Below, piece after piece: positions 46,578 through 58,964 of a DNA stretch of 64,000 nucleotides. The number at the start of each line of letters is the position of its first letter. Positions within the stretch are counted from its first letter, which is position 1. The notes under the pieces are model-generated. The model was not told where the DNA came from. It did not search any database and saw only the letters and a list, made by a program, of their open reading frames with translations. The position numbers and the translations under genes are program-made. This DNA is from Amaranthus tricolor (Eukaryota > Streptophyta > Magnoliopsida > Caryophyllales > Amaranthaceae), in the NCBI RefSeq assembly GCF_026212465.1, contig NC_080052.1, positions 16,204,122 to 16,268,121 of the forward strand, written 5' to 3'.

Positions 46578-47225
46578 CTTTTCATATGTCTTTTTCTTGA
46601 GGTCCTGAAGCTGAGACCATGCCTTCTGTCGAATGTCATGATGAAAAGTGAGTTTAACGAGGCACTTTCTCCATCATAGATCCTCTTAACAGATGTAAAA
46701 CTTTCATATGATTTGTCATGGTTGTCTTTTAAAGCATCAAAATCTTTCCTTAACACCTGTAGAATTCATGAATAATAAAAGGGAAATAATCACAATTTCA
46801 ATCGTTCCTTTGTTTCAACTCTTTGGTCCAATGCTTGATGGAGTTCTTGTTGCCTTTGAGTATTGGCAGTAGCAAGTAGATCACGCTGTTGGTTCAATCG
46901 CTTTATTTCACGTACCAAATTTCTCACTTATGCCAAAGATAGAGTTTCATGTTGTATCCATTGCTCCACATAAAGTATCTGTTTCCATACAAACGACATA
47001 AAATTTTTGTAATAGTCTTAAAGATCTACAATTAAAACACATCAGGGAATGTAATTAAACGCAATGTTTACCTGGCCATCAATATCCTTAACGGTAACTG
47101 CGTTAATTTCCCGCTTTTTGGTGGTCATTATGCTATTTGCAGCTCTCTCTTTATATCGGGAGGCGTTATAATTAGATGAAGGTTGATAGGAGATCAAAAA
47201 TTTTCCTTTGATGTTTAGCTCAAGA
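46578..47225 (-). pseudogene. Fragment of a proton pump-interactor (PPI)-like coiled-coil gene
   Basis: Three exon-like blocks on the minus strand: about 47225-47072 (GT donor), 46980 to about 46800, and 46756-46578 (AG acceptor and GT donor). The second has IQHETLSLA, then VREIKRLNQQRD, which resembles the RIQHES...REIKQLEGTRD region of PPI proteins, known to bind the regulatory end of plasma-membrane H+-ATPase. The third is charged and coiled-coil-like and ends in a second frame with WSQLQDLKKK. Damage: a TAA soon after the IQHE motif and a frameshift inside the third block. The 5' side is cut near a copia-like LTR. The family call is from partial similarity. Confidence 0.55.
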
Positions 47226-47229
47226 ACTT

Positions 47230-47591
47230 TGGTGACCTTTCAAACAGTTTTCTAGAATTATTTTAGACTGAATAATAAATCTAAAAGTTAAATGCAAAAA
47301 TGAACTTGAACAAGAATAAGGATTTTTGTTAACGAGGTTCGGCTCTTAATAGCTACTCCTCACCTATGGGTTCCTTTCCAACCCTTAAGATTCAACACCT
47401 TTCATTAACAAACCCTAGACCTCTGTATCTACTCTCACTAAGTTCTTCCCTTTAAAGAACGATCTACAACTTCTCTTAATAAAAGATCTAAACCTAATCT
47501 CACAATAGAGAAAACAAATGAATACTTTTAAAAGTATTCTAAGAATTTAAGGCGTAAATGAAACTATAATTCTAACTCTCATTAACTCTAA
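47230..47591 (-). mobile_element. Copia-like LTR fragment
   Basis: The block includes TAACGAGGTTCGGCTC, the type of sequence near the transcribed end of SIRE-like copia LTRs. It resumes at 47971-47994 beyond the Tourist-like MITE. It may be the other part of the LTR that starts at 61702, split by the gypsy complex. No gene is seen. Confidence 0.45.
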
Positions 47592-47967
47592 GGCTCTGCT
47601 TGGATTGAGGTTAATATTTAAAGGGTACAAACGCCAAAGTAGGAAAATAAAATTAGTTGGATAAAAAATTAGAGGAATTTGATTGTTAAAGAGGTAGAGA
47701 AATTCGTTAGAAAGTAATGAAAAATAGATAAAATAGCAATTAATTTTCCTATTTTGGGGTATAAATTTACTCTAGGGGAGGGTGGGGGAAACTTTTCTCC
47801 AAATTAGGGATACCATCCTCCTTTTTTATTTATCTTTTATAGTTTACTCTAATTCTTGTTCTTTTAAAATTATTTCAATTACTTCATTTACACCTATGAT
47901 TACCTTTCTTTCATTAGTTTGACTTTATTTACTTCCTTAAATATTTACATTTAATCCAACCGAGCCC
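47592..47967. mobile_element. Tourist-like (PIF/Harbinger) MITE
   Basis: The ends GGCTCTGCTTGGATT and AATCCAACCGAGCCC are inverted repeats. The 3-bp flanks are TAA on both sides (47589-47591 and 47968-47970), fitting PIF/Harbinger insertion. It is 376 bp without coding sequence. Confidence 0.8.
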
Positions 47968-48106
47968 TAAATCCTACAACAATTGTGAGAGTTAGATAAA
48001 GTCAATAACATGATTAGAATGATTATGATCTGTGATCAATACCCTTCCAATCCACTAGTTTAGTTAGGCAAGGATCTTCCTCAAGATTCTTGGCTACACT
48101 CACCAA

Positions 48107-48904
48107 CAGTGGTGAATTCAAGGTTCAGAGTCCCATGGGGCACCAACTAATGGACGAAATTTCGGCAGAGTTTTATTTGTAAAATTAACAACTATTTTTT
48201 TTAAATCTGAAAAAAATGACAAGTAGAATCACAATAAATTTTTCAAAATTATAATCTTATTCTTGAAAAAGTTTCGTTATAATAGCGTTTTGGAATAAAA
48301 CAATGCTAGTAATTAACATCTATCTTAATCATATGCATTACTTGAATTAATAACAATTTGAACTTATTTATTAAATTCATTCCTCATTATTCAAAATAAT
48401 GTAACTAGAGAAAAAGTTAAATATACTCTAAAAATAATGTGTATGTTGTAAATAAATAGATGATTCATCTATTATACTGCACGTTCTTTATTAAGGTCGT
48501 CTCACCGTGAGATGGCCTCAATTGGGTTATCCTAAAGTATTTGTAAAAAAACAGCTTCTTGTACAAGTGGGAATTCATTTTTCATTTTTTAATGTTTTTT
48601 TTTACTAATGGGCTGCTTGTATGGGCACGTTTCACGGTGAGAACGTTTCATACAAGACTTGCTAAAATTTTAAATACGAAATAGCATAAAAGGAAATGGA
48701 ACAAAATAAATCAACTAATCTAATATGGGACAAAATAATTAAATAAGACAAAATTACTAAAATGAGGGAGTATTTATCATCAAAAGACTTCAATATTAAT
48801 TTTACACTTTTATTCTTACCAAAAGAAAAGTCTATTTTGAATTTTTTTTAAAAAAACGCCTAAGGGCACGTGTCTCATTAGGCTTCTACATACATTCGCC
48901 ACTG
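48107..48904. mobile_element. Non-autonomous hAT-like element, copy 2
   Basis: The termini CAGTGGTGAAT and ATTCGCCACTG are inverted repeats. A perfect 8-bp duplication CTCACCAA (48099-48106 and 48905-48912) flanks them. It is 798 bp and homologous to copy 1 at 18971-19691. About 80 bp at 48700-48775, ending AAAATGAGGGAGTA, is absent from copy 1 and looks like half of a Stowaway MITE. No coding capacity. Confidence 0.93.
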
Positions 48905-49081
48905 CTCACCAAGACTCATGGAAAGGAAAAACTAAACCAAGCCTTCTTGTTCCACTCATTGAATGTCTTGCTCAGAAATATAATTGAAGAACTCTCAATC
49001 ATAACTTTGAAGAACTTAAAAATATGTTTTTATTATTGAAAAGCAATGAATGAGTTTACAAAAGAAAAACAAGGCCTATAT

Positions 49082-50372
49082 GATGCATGTACGTGGTGGG
49101 ACAATTCAAGAACCTACTTAATGCCTTCAAGAACGTTGCCAAGAACGCTATGAACGTACACAAAGATAATCCTTCTGTTTGATGACAAATAAGAAGGTTG
49201 GCTAAGACAACTCTAAAGAGTGGCCCTTGTACCGTGGATAGAGACAAATCACCCACACTGGGTTGCTTGGCCTCTTCCTCACACTCCAATTGAAAGACTC
49301 TCTCTCAATCTTTGTGGAATTAACCTGAAAAGATCACTTTGCTTTGCCTCACAAAGTCACCTCTCAGAACAAGTAATTGAACAACAATTACTTTGAATGA
49401 AAAACTTGCATTAACCCAAAACTGTTCTATTACAAGGGATTAGGCCTCTTATTTATAGAGTTATGAGACCTTCTAAAAGAGCTAAGCCTAACAAACCATA
49501 ATAACGACTAAAAGTTACACGTGGCTTTTATGTACACGTTTTAAAAAGAAACAGAAATCAGAAAGGAGTGTTTGATTCATGCTGCTGTGCTATCCGTTGA
49601 ACACCCGACCTTCAGCATCAATTCTTGGTGTCTTACTGTGATCGTAAGGAGGCACTTAAGGTGTTGATGGAAATTCCCATGTATAGAGATTCCAAAAATA
49701 CCCTTGGTGTAACTTAAGATGCTCAGGTTGACTCCGTGGAAGGGCTCGAAGGTCTGCTGTTCAGCAGGTGGTGGCTGGCAGCTGATTGCCCTTTGAATCA
49801 CCCATTGTCAAATGTCAGGCGAACAAGCGACCTTGGAGTTGGTATTGAGGGCTTTGTGAGGGTTCTCCATGCTAGCTCTAAGTCTTGGCTTTCTCTTCCA
49901 TGTCCAAAGATGACATCCCTCTGATTTCCTCGCTCATACGTGCACGAAGCTGTGTGTTCCATGATCCGAAAGGTAGGTTGCCCGGCAGAAACATCCTTTG
50001 CCGGTTCTGTTGTTTGTAACAGCCTTCTGTTTTGTTTGCATGTCATTGTAAGGCTTTCCTTTGTTACTTCTTGCTCTTGCCTTGATTCCATGTTCATGCT
50101 TAGTCCATTTTGAAATTGGTCTTCTTCATTTGATGCATCCAAATCAGTAGGTGCAATAGTAGGGGAATTGATCAAGTCAGTATGTGCTGAATTAGTCATG
50201 CACTCTCCTTGGTTTGCCTTGACTTGTGGATTGTCACTATCATGATCCATATTTGGATCACTATATATAGCCTTGGCTCCAACCACGAACGTGCAACAAT
50301 TAAAAGGCACATGACAAAATATAATGGCTATAAATAAAACAAAGCCTAAATAACTAAACTACTCTTCCTTTA
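49082..50372 (-). mobile_element. Probable solo LTR, 1.29 kb
   Basis: On the minus strand it ends TGCATCA next to TATAG; its other edge is flanked by TATAA, so the 5-bp duplication is one base from perfect. The expected starting TG reads TA. A TATA box CTATAAATA lies near 49455. Open frames at 49577-50310 match nothing I recognise. Confidence 0.65.
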
Positions 50373-50433
50373 TTATAGACTGATGCAAGTGAGTAAATAG
50401 CAAGGGCCTTGTTGATGTTGCCTATGTAGGCTA

Positions 50434-52718
50434 TTAGGCCCTTCTCTGATAATCCATACCTGATTTATGCTGATCAACCTCCCCAATGTTGGTCTTCAAG
50501 TTAGTGTTAGTCCTCTGATCAATGTTCAACATCTTAGAGGATTGTTCAGTAAAACACATTGTTGTGCTTGGTTCAATCCCTCCTTCTTTGAAGTAAATCG
50601 TCCTTAAGTTTGTGTCATCATGATATGGTGTTAGATTTCCAGTGTTGAAAGTGTTGTGAACACCAGAGTCCTCCTCCATATCTACCACATATGCATTGTC
50701 ACTCACTTTAGTGATGATGTGATAGGGTCTAGTTGCTTTAGGCATTAACTTGTTTTGCCTTCTTTTTGAAAACCTTTCTTTTCTGAGGTGTGCCCAAACC
50801 CAGTCTCCTTCTTGGATTTGTCTTTTACAGGTTGCACCCTTATTTGCTTTGCTTTTGTATCTTAGGTTAGCCTTCTCAATGTTGTTTTTGACTTATGGAT
50901 TTTCAGTAAGGATTCTGCTTCTGCCCTTGCTTCCTTGTGAGGTATGTCCTGCCCTAGCAAGTCAATCAAAGCAATAGGAAGTAAAGGATTGATACCAAAT
51001 ATACATTCAAAAGGTGATATCTTAGTAGTAAGGCTGGGACTCTTGTTATAGGCAAATTCAACATGACCGAGCTTAAGATCCCATTCTCTTAGGTTTTTCT
51101 GAACTAGAGTCCTTAAGATAGTGCCTAGGGTCTTGTTGGTTTCTTCAGTCTGACCATTTGTCTGAGAATGGTAAGAAGTACTAAACATTAATTTGGTACC
51201 TATTAACTTCCATAGGGTTAATCAAAATACACTTAAGAACTTACTACCCTATCTAAGACAATGGACCTAGATATACCATAAAGCCTAACAAGCTATGAAA
51301 TGGCCCATTTAAGACACATGCTTGGCATCATCAGTTTTGTGACAAGCTATGAAAATCTATCCATCACTGCCATAATAGCATTTTTACATCTCTTAGTTCT
51401 TGGTAGAGCTACCATGAAGTCTATACTCAAGTGTTCCCTAGGTCTTGTGGCAATAGGCAATAGCTTATAATCACCCTTATATAAGGTCAATTTATCTTTG
51501 AGGTAGGTTTCACATCTAAGCACAAATTTTCCCACAGTTCCTAACATTTTAGGCCAAAAGAAATTCCAAGCTAGCATATCTAGGGTCTTTTGTATACCAA
51601 AATGACCTCTTAAGGTTCCCTCATGCACTTCCTTAACCAATATATATGTTAATGGGGACTTAGGTATGCAGAGCCTCTTCCCTTTGAACATTATACTTGA
51701 GGTTCCTTCTGGCATTTCTAATAAAGTTCACTTAGTTCAGGTTCTGTTCCATATAATTCTTTGATCATCTCTAAACCACCTTAGTCTCCAGCAATGCTAA
51801 CAAGTGGCTTCTTGTACTAAGAGCATCAAATGATATAAGCCTTTCGAGCTTTTTATTTAGAGAAAAATGTGAATGATTGCAAAAATTCAACCCATTTGGC
51901 ATGCCTAATGTTAAGTTTCTTCTATCCATTAATATGCCATGGAGACTCACAATCTGAATAGAGTATAAAAGCTTGCACTCCTAGGTAATGTGTCCAATTC
52001 TCTAAGGCCCTGACTATGACATAAAACTCCTTGTCATTAGTGGAGTAGTTAAGCTTGCTACCATTTAGTTTTTCACTTAAATATGCTATTGGTTTGCCTT
52101 CTTGTAGTAAAACAATCCCAATCCCTCTACGATTAGCATCACTCTTCACTCCAAATACACTACTACAAATTTTGATTGTAAATCAAGATGTCATCCAAAT
52201 ACACTACTACAAATTTTCCCAAACAAGGCCTTAATATAACAGTCACCAATCCCATAGAAGTACTAGGTGCACCGATTAGTCCAAAGGGCATAACTAGCCA
52301 TTGATATCATCCATATTTAGTCTTGAATGCAGTTTTCCACTCATCTTCTTCCTTCATCCTTATCTGATGATAGCCACTCCTTAGGTCTACTTTGGTAAAC
52401 CACTCAGCTCCAGTTTACTCATCAAGGAGGTCATTTAGTCTAGGTATAGGGAAACTATATTTCACTGTGATGTTGTTAACACTCTTGCTGTCAATGCACA
52501 TTCTCCAAGTTTCATTTTTTTTGGATTTAACAAGGTGGGCACTGCACAGGGGCTCAAAATTTCCCTTACATACCCCTTTTTCATCAACTCTCCACTTTGC
52601 CGCTACAGCTCCTGAGTTTCTTTAGGGTTTGATCTATAAGCTGGTTTATTTGGCAATGGGGCACTAAGGATAAGGTCTATTTGATGCTCTATTCCTCTTA
52701 TGGTGGGCAATCCTATGG
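50434..52718 (-). pseudogene. gypsy reverse transcriptase, RNase H and integrase (broken)
   Basis: Minus-strand frames show, in order, reverse transcriptase ([36 protein letters not shown]), RNase H (IAYLSEKLNGSKLNYS), an H2C2-type region (HFGIQKTLDMLAWNFFWP), integrase core (LSIDFMVALPRT, then TSYHSQTNGQTE) and a C-terminal part with YHIITKVSDNAYVVD. Several stops and frameshifts separate them, for example near 51190-51346 and 51716-51921. Together these enzymes would copy RNA into DNA and insert it. The 5' part, gag and protease, is at 58965-60581. Confidence 0.9.
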
Positions 52719-52723
52719 GTAAT

Positions 52724-54286
52724 TGATCGGGACTTTACGTCCTTCAATAGTAATATCGCAAGTGCACAGCGTAGCTAAGTACGACGGCAAGTACGGGTCG
52801 AACCCATAGGGAGTGGAGGTTAAATTAATGGTTTCTCGATCGATTAGTGCGTTCAAAAACGTAAAATATGATGTTTGGTGATAGAAATAGCTAAAGCACG
52901 CAATTAAAAATACTTCATGAAAACTAAGCATAAAACTAAATAAAGATGCAATGAACTAAAGCAAAGAGAAAATGACTAATAAGCTAAAGAGCCATAAGCT
53001 AGGCTTTTTCACCAAAATAGTATTGTGCTAAACGTTAACCTATGGTCGTGGATATAAGTTATAGGGAAGAATGTATCGCAAATACAAATTTCCTCTCTCG
53101 AGCAACAAAAGCTTCGTAAAAGCTACTCGACTACCTATTCTCATGAAGCTAAGCACAGTTTAATACATGGAGCACACATTTAACATTTCCAATCAAATTA
53201 TCTACCTATTCTCATGGAGATGACTTAATTTATAAGCATAGGTTATGGTTGAAAATCGGCTCTCGCCCACAATTCAATAACACTACAAGAATAATTGAAA
53301 AATCCATCTTAAACCAAAATCAACAAATCCAAACCATAGGTGAAAGCAAGCAAATTAAACTACATATATGGTGATAATACCTAACCTAAGCCAAAATGTA
53401 CTACTCACTCACATTGATGTTAAACAAAACTAAAGGCATTGAGTTTATGCTAAGTACTATAATAACAACAAAAATCGAAGCAATAAAGTGTAGAGAATAA
53501 AAATTACTAGCTTGGAATTCAATCCAAGGAAGATAATCAATTGAAGAACTAAAGAATGCCAATGATAAACTTCACAATTGCATTCCAAATGTTTGATGAA
53601 ATGATTTAATAGATTGACTTTATCTCAATTACATGAATATATCAAATGAGCATCAATGATGAATTTACAAAAGCTTGAACCATCTATAATAAGTTTTTGA
53701 ATAGAAATTGCAACTAAGAGTAGAAGAATGAATCAAGGAAAATACATAAAGGAAGATTAAAACTAACAAATACCAAAGAAAGCTTGAAGTACAGAAAATT
53801 GAGTTGCAGAAGGATTGGATGATTTGCTTGAGCCTTTTTCTTTTCTATTTATAGGAGGGGGGACAAGTGGTGGGTGGGGGCTTCATGATTTCTTCACCAC
53901 CTCTATTTGTGAGATATGTAAGCTATAGATGGGTGACAAATAGGGGTAGTGGAGTAGTAGAGTATGAGAGATAGAAGAAATGGGTAGGGCATCCAATCAG
54001 CAGCTTTTAAAAGCATAATTATTACAAACCACCTAAATTTTCGACCCGAGCTAATCCATTCGATCTGGCCGAGCGAGAAGCAGGTAAACAGGTCAAAATC
54101 TTTGAAAATAGAGTAGTCACAAAAAAGGCTCCGTTGGATAGGTTCGCTCAACCCATTGAAAATTCTTCTGTTGACATTCTGAAGCTATTGAATGTGAATA
54201 GTACTTTCGCTCGACCGGAGCCAACTTCGCTCGACGGGGTCAAGCAAATTTTAAGATGGCCCTGCTCAGCTTTTATCTCTAATGCA
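52724..54286 (-). mobile_element. Downstream (3') LTR of the coding-poor element
   Basis: It is homologous to 57392-58959. It lacks about 309 bp present at the U3 start of the other copy (58649-58957). The loss lies between two TGCATT motifs, a sign of short-repeat-mediated deletion. Confidence 0.82.
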
Positions 54287-56149
54287 ATTCCCCTAAGCCA
54301 AGCCCTTACTTATCCTCAAGCAAGTTTATTGTCAACATTAAGAAGTAAGACCGGGAATAACATAAATGCACAAAATGTATCTAGAAACGTTATAAACGTA
54401 AAAGCACAAGCTACAAATATCAAAAGGTGTATGAAAGGTTAGCAAGCCATGACTATCAATTGTTAAAGCTTGAAATAGGCGCCTGATTCCGCAAATCATC
54501 CTCAAAACAAGTCATCAAGCTAGGCAAGATGAACAACCACACTCAAGTGTTTAAAGTTACGTTCATTCCCCTATTCTATGGCTCAAAGTGATGTGAGCCT
54601 CCTAATAGAGATGTGTCAAAGTTACGCATCTCGGTACTTGGCAACTCAAAGGTTAAGACTTCACTAAAAGTAGGTGGACTGATCTAAAGGGTAGAATTGA
54701 ATAAAACAATGAAATGTGATGGAAGGCTAGTGAATGGAGGCTAAATGAAGGTCGTGTAATGAAAAGAATAGCATAACTAGCTCGTTTGATCTACATAAGT
54801 TGGCATTACTAATAGTTTTGAAAATTTTCTTTTCTTTTCTTTATTTTTTTAGTTTTTATTTTATTTTATTTTTCTATTTTTTTATTATAGTTTTTTTTTT
54901 CAATTTTTAGTTTTGCTAAGAATATATATTGGTGATAGCTCAAGATAACTATGAAATATGTAATAATAAGGTGAAGAGCTATATGCATAGTCATTGACCT
55001 TAGAATTTGTATTATAGCATAGTCAAGAACAAAAAGGAAACTTTTAAGGATTAAGGATGTATAACAACAAACTAAAATTTTAATCACCATAATTATACAT
55101 ACGTGGTGATTAAAATGAAACAAAATAAAGACAAATAATAACTAAGAGTGCCAAAGATGATTAACCATAGTTTATTGAACCAAAACTAAGCTAAAGTAGT
55201 TTTCTATTAGGAAAGATATGTGTGATAAATGAATAGGCTAGAAATGGATGGGGTTTAATGAAATGAGTAGGATAAAGGAATATATACAATCCTATACCAA
55301 TAGCTAGATCCATATAAAACCCAGCAAGTTGCCAAATCATGGCTAGTGCACTACAAATCCAATCCCATTAATCTACATGGATGCACGGTATAGGCTCAAT
55401 AATTATTCTCGGGATTAAAACATGTCCACAAATAGCCAAAGGCGGTGCCACAAACATAATCCTGCTTGACTATTGTTTTGAAAACTTAAACGTTCACTGG
55501 TTTGAAAGTCACAGATTTTGAAAAAATAATCTAAGTTTGCTAAAATACCATAGACAAGTAAAAAATGTGGCCTTAAATGGTATACAAGATAATTATTTAT
55601 AGATCCAAAGTGTGTATAAGTGTTGATCAACTACCAAAAGCATGCAACAAATTGTCACTACAATCACGATATAATATAGATAACATGAATCAACTAAGCC
55701 AAGTATTAGCTCATCACCTTCCTTAAGCCGAATAGAGCAGTGTCCTTAAAGCGACAACAGCTCGAGGAAGGTGAGAGAAAAAGTGCAAAATCTTATGTAA
55801 AATGTATAAAAAACTATCTAATTGTATTCCGCTTAAATGATCAAAGGTTATTCAGTCTGATTGAGCGGGCTCAAAATTGGCGGATTTTTTTGGTTATCTT
55901 CGTGTTTCTCCTCAGCATGCCCGAGTATGTGTTTCTTGACCTCTACAACACAAGTTTTTGTTGTTTGCATTCTATTGCGCACATTCCAAAACCATTTCAT
56001 AATCAACTCATCATGATTCTTGAATCCACAAGCTTAGCACAAGCATGCTACACAACAATACAAACTAAAACTTAAAACATTAATTAAAAAGTAAAAACTC
56101 AAACCAAAGTTAGGTAGCCTCCCAACTAGCGCTTCTTTTAGGTCATTAG

Positions 56150-56973
56150 CTAGACCTTTTTCAATAAATAACTTGATACACTATGAAGGAGTTCGTCAAA
56201 CTCAATCCCTACACAAGAAAGAGTTATGTAATAATAAATAGAGAAAAATAAAGACAAATATCTCAATGAAATAGAATAGATATAGAAAAATGGCTTATCA
56301 TTACATGATGAAAAGCCAAAGAAAAGGCAGACAAAGAGAGGGAGGGGAAAATCAGTTGGAATAGGTTGACATAGATCAATGGAGGCGAATCTATATCTAA
56401 CTAAGGGAAAATCTTTATGACCATTAAAAGGAGCATGAAACCAACCAAACTGAGGTATGATGGGGTGATCACAATGCATGATGTTTAGTGTCTCACTAGA
56501 AAGAGTGTTTGATGTATGCACATATGACTCCTTATTAATAGGCACATTAATTGTGTGATCACAATGCTCATTCAAAAACAAGTCATGCTTACATTGCATA
56601 AAAACAAGAGACTCATTATGTAAGGCAAGTAAGGTGCCTCAACAATAGGCTCATAATGAGAGGGCATAGGGCTACAAAGCTCATCATTTATGCCATCAAA
56701 TGATGTTTCCAAAATAGGGTTATCTATGGAGGAGGCAAATTGGTTAAGGGCTTGTCTTAACTGCATACAAAATTCCTTAAAATCTTCATTTCCATAAATC
56801 AAATCATCATCATCATCATCAAACTCCTTGAAGGGTGGAGAGGGACAAGGGTAAGAAAAAGGTACAGCGGAGGACCTATTAAGGTAACTAGGATCAGCAT
56901 ATTCTACACTAAACTCATTAACCAAGTCATAACTCCCATAAACTTCCATATGAATTTTTCCCGATATAGTCAT
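56150..56973 (-). CDS. Hypothetical frames inside the coding-poor element
   Basis: Two overlapping minus-strand frames, 56973-56572 (133 residues) and 56599-56150 (149 residues). The first has an Asp run (DDDDDD) followed by LIYGNEDFKEFCMQLRQALN, a plausible helical segment. The second ends in a hydrophobic, Phe/Tyr/Leu-rich tail (about residues 85-135) that could be membrane-associated. I do not recognise either. They may be one frameshifted gene or chance frames. Confidence 0.3.
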
Positions 56974-57368
56974 CCTTCAGTGCTAAACATGAAGGAATGG
57001 CCTCCAAATGGTCAAGAAAGGTTGTATGATTCATATCGAGAAAAGGGACAGTATGAGCCATTTCTTGTTCATAGGTTTCCTTGGCAAACCATTAAAAAAA
57101 ATTCCCAAACTCTTTCTATTGGTTGGTCTAGGAACTCAAAGTTATACATGATCTCGACTTGATCCCTTGTCTCATCATTTTAACCATCATACATTATTTT
57201 ACATGTACTCCACATTTCAAGGTCATGGTCATGTGGGAGTGAGTCACCAAGCCTTCAATAATACCTCCAAAAAGCTTCATGCTTAAATTGATGACACAAT
57301 AAGCTAGCCATAAGAATCATACAAAGAACCAACTAACTAAGAAAAACCATCAAAATAAGGCCGTCACT

Positions 57369-57389
57369 CCCCGGCAACAACGCGGAAAA
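57369..57389 (-). other. Degenerate primer binding site of the coding-poor element
   Basis: On the minus strand CCGCGTTGTTGCCGGGG follows the upstream LTR after a few bases. It differs slightly from the TGGCGCCGTTGCCGGGG seen at 27318. Confidence 0.7.
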
Positions 57390-57391
57390 CT

Positions 57392-58959
57392 TGATCGGGA
57401 CTTTACGTCTTTCAATAGTAATACCGCAAGTTCACGGCGTATCTTAGTACGACGGCAAGTATGGGTCGAATCCACAGGGAGTAGGGGTTAGGTTAATAGT
57501 TTCTCGATTGATTAGTGCGTTTAAAAACATATAATATGATGTTTGGTGATAAAAATAACTAAAGCAAGCAATTAAATATACTTAATGAAAACTAAGCATA
57601 AAAGTAAATAATGATGTAATAATTTAAAATAGAGAAAAAATGAGCAATAAGCTAAAGAGACATAAGCTAGGCTTTCTCACCAAAATAGTATTATGCTAAA
57701 CATTAACCTATGGTCTTGGATATGAGTTATCGGGAACAATGTATCGTAAATACTAATGTCCTCTCTCGAGCAATAAAAGCGTCCTAAAAAATACTAGACT
57801 ACCTTCTCATAGAGCTAAGCAAAATTAAAGACATGGAACAAACATTCAACATTTCCAATCAAAGCATTTACCTATTCTCATAGAGATTACTTAATTTTTA
57901 AGCATAGATTATCGTTGAAAATCGACTCTCCCCCTCAACTCAACGACACTACAACAATGATCGAAAAATCCATCTTAAACCATAATCAACAAATCCAAAC
58001 CATTGGTCAAAGCAAGAAAATTAAACTACAAACATGGTAATAATACCTAGCCTAAGCCAAAATGAACTACTCACTCACATTGAAGTTAAACATAACTAAA
58101 GGCATTGAATTTATGATAAGTACTAATAACAACAAAAATCAAAAGCAATAAAGTGTAGAGAATAGAAATTACTAGCTTGGAATTCAATCCATGGAAGATA
58201 ATCAATTGAAGAACTAAAGAATGTCAATGATAAACGTCATAAGCTCCAATTGCAATCCAAATATGTGATGAAATGAGTTGTAGAAGGATTGGATGATTTA
58301 CTTGAGCCTTCTTCTTCTCTATTTATAGGAGGGAGGACAAGTCTTGGGTGCTGGCTTCATGATAACTCCACCACCCCTATGTGTTAGATAAGTAGGCTAT
58401 AGATGAGCAACAAACAAATTGCTCGACCTGGTCGAGCGAGCATCAGGTATAAAGGTCAAAATCTTTAATAATAAAGTAGTCACCCAAAAAGGCTCCCTCA
58501 AACGTTCCGCTCAACCGATGGAAAATGCTTCTGTCGACATTCTGAAGCTATTGGATGTAAATAGTACTTTTGCTGGACCCAAGCCAACTTTGCTCGATCG
58601 GGTCGAATGACCTTCAGGATGGTTCTGCTCAGCTTCTATCTCTAATGCAAGGCTTTTGCATGCTTAGCTCGACGCAGTTTTGGTCGAGTGGGTTGAGAAT
58701 AACCAACTTTAGCTCCTTCTGCCCTTGTTTCATTGACTTGGGTCATCAAGGCTTTGACTACTTTAACTTCCGGAGTTAAGTGAGTATTGTATGTGCCAAA
58801 TGTACTTGATTTATGATCGATTTTGACGAATTTTACCTGAATGCACAAAAACACCAAAATACCCAACCAAGCGTAAAATCCCAAATAAATCAATCATAGT
58901 TATGAAAAATCCCAATACAACAAAGCCAAATAATGGGGATAAAATAAGAATAAAATGCA
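57392..58959 (-). mobile_element. Upstream (5') LTR of the coding-poor element
   Basis: Minus-strand start TGCATTTTATTC, end CCCGATCA. Compared with the other LTR it lacks about 197 bp (equivalent to 53604-53800). Clusters of GCTCGACC/GGTCGAGC palindromes lie at about 58415-58700. Confidence 0.82.
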
Positions 58960-58964
58960 GCTAA

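Larger units (their letters stand above)
47995..50447 (-). mobile_element. Downstream LTR of the gypsy element, split by two insertions
   Basis: Blocks 47995-48106, 48905-49081 and 50373-50447 align in order with the upstream LTR (60907-61342). The outer U5 end is lost at about 47995, and about 50 bp around the U3 start are missing near 50445. Confidence 0.8.
54287..57391 (-). other. Internal region of the coding-poor element
   Basis: No gag, protease, reverse transcriptase or integrase motif is present. T-rich and A-rich tracts lie at about 54830-54900. Two minus-strand frames at 56150-56973 are the only long ones. Confidence 0.75.
52724..58959 (-). mobile_element. Coding-poor Tat-type LTR element (LARD-like)
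   Basis: Two related LTRs (52724-54286 and 57392-58959) flank 3.1 kb without gag or pol. The left edge reads TGATCGGG; the right edge ends AATGCA. A degenerate Tat-type primer site (CCGCGTTGTTGCCGGGG on minus, 57369-57389) follows the upstream LTR and a polypurine tract (GGCTTAGGGGAAT) precedes the downstream LTR. The flanking gypsy coding frame resumes in phase across it; the TSD (GTAAT versus GCTAA) is imperfect. The only notable internal frames are at 56150-56973. The two LTRs differ by large deletions in different places. Confidence 0.85.

Noticed and set aside
49798..50310. 170-residue minus-strand frame
   Set aside because: It lies within the probable solo LTR, has no recognisable domain and is not continuous with neighbouring frames, so it is not called a gene.
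52150..52225. Two copies of CCAAATACACTACTACAAATTT
   Set aside because: A short duplication inside the decayed gypsy pol; no sign of an element terminus.
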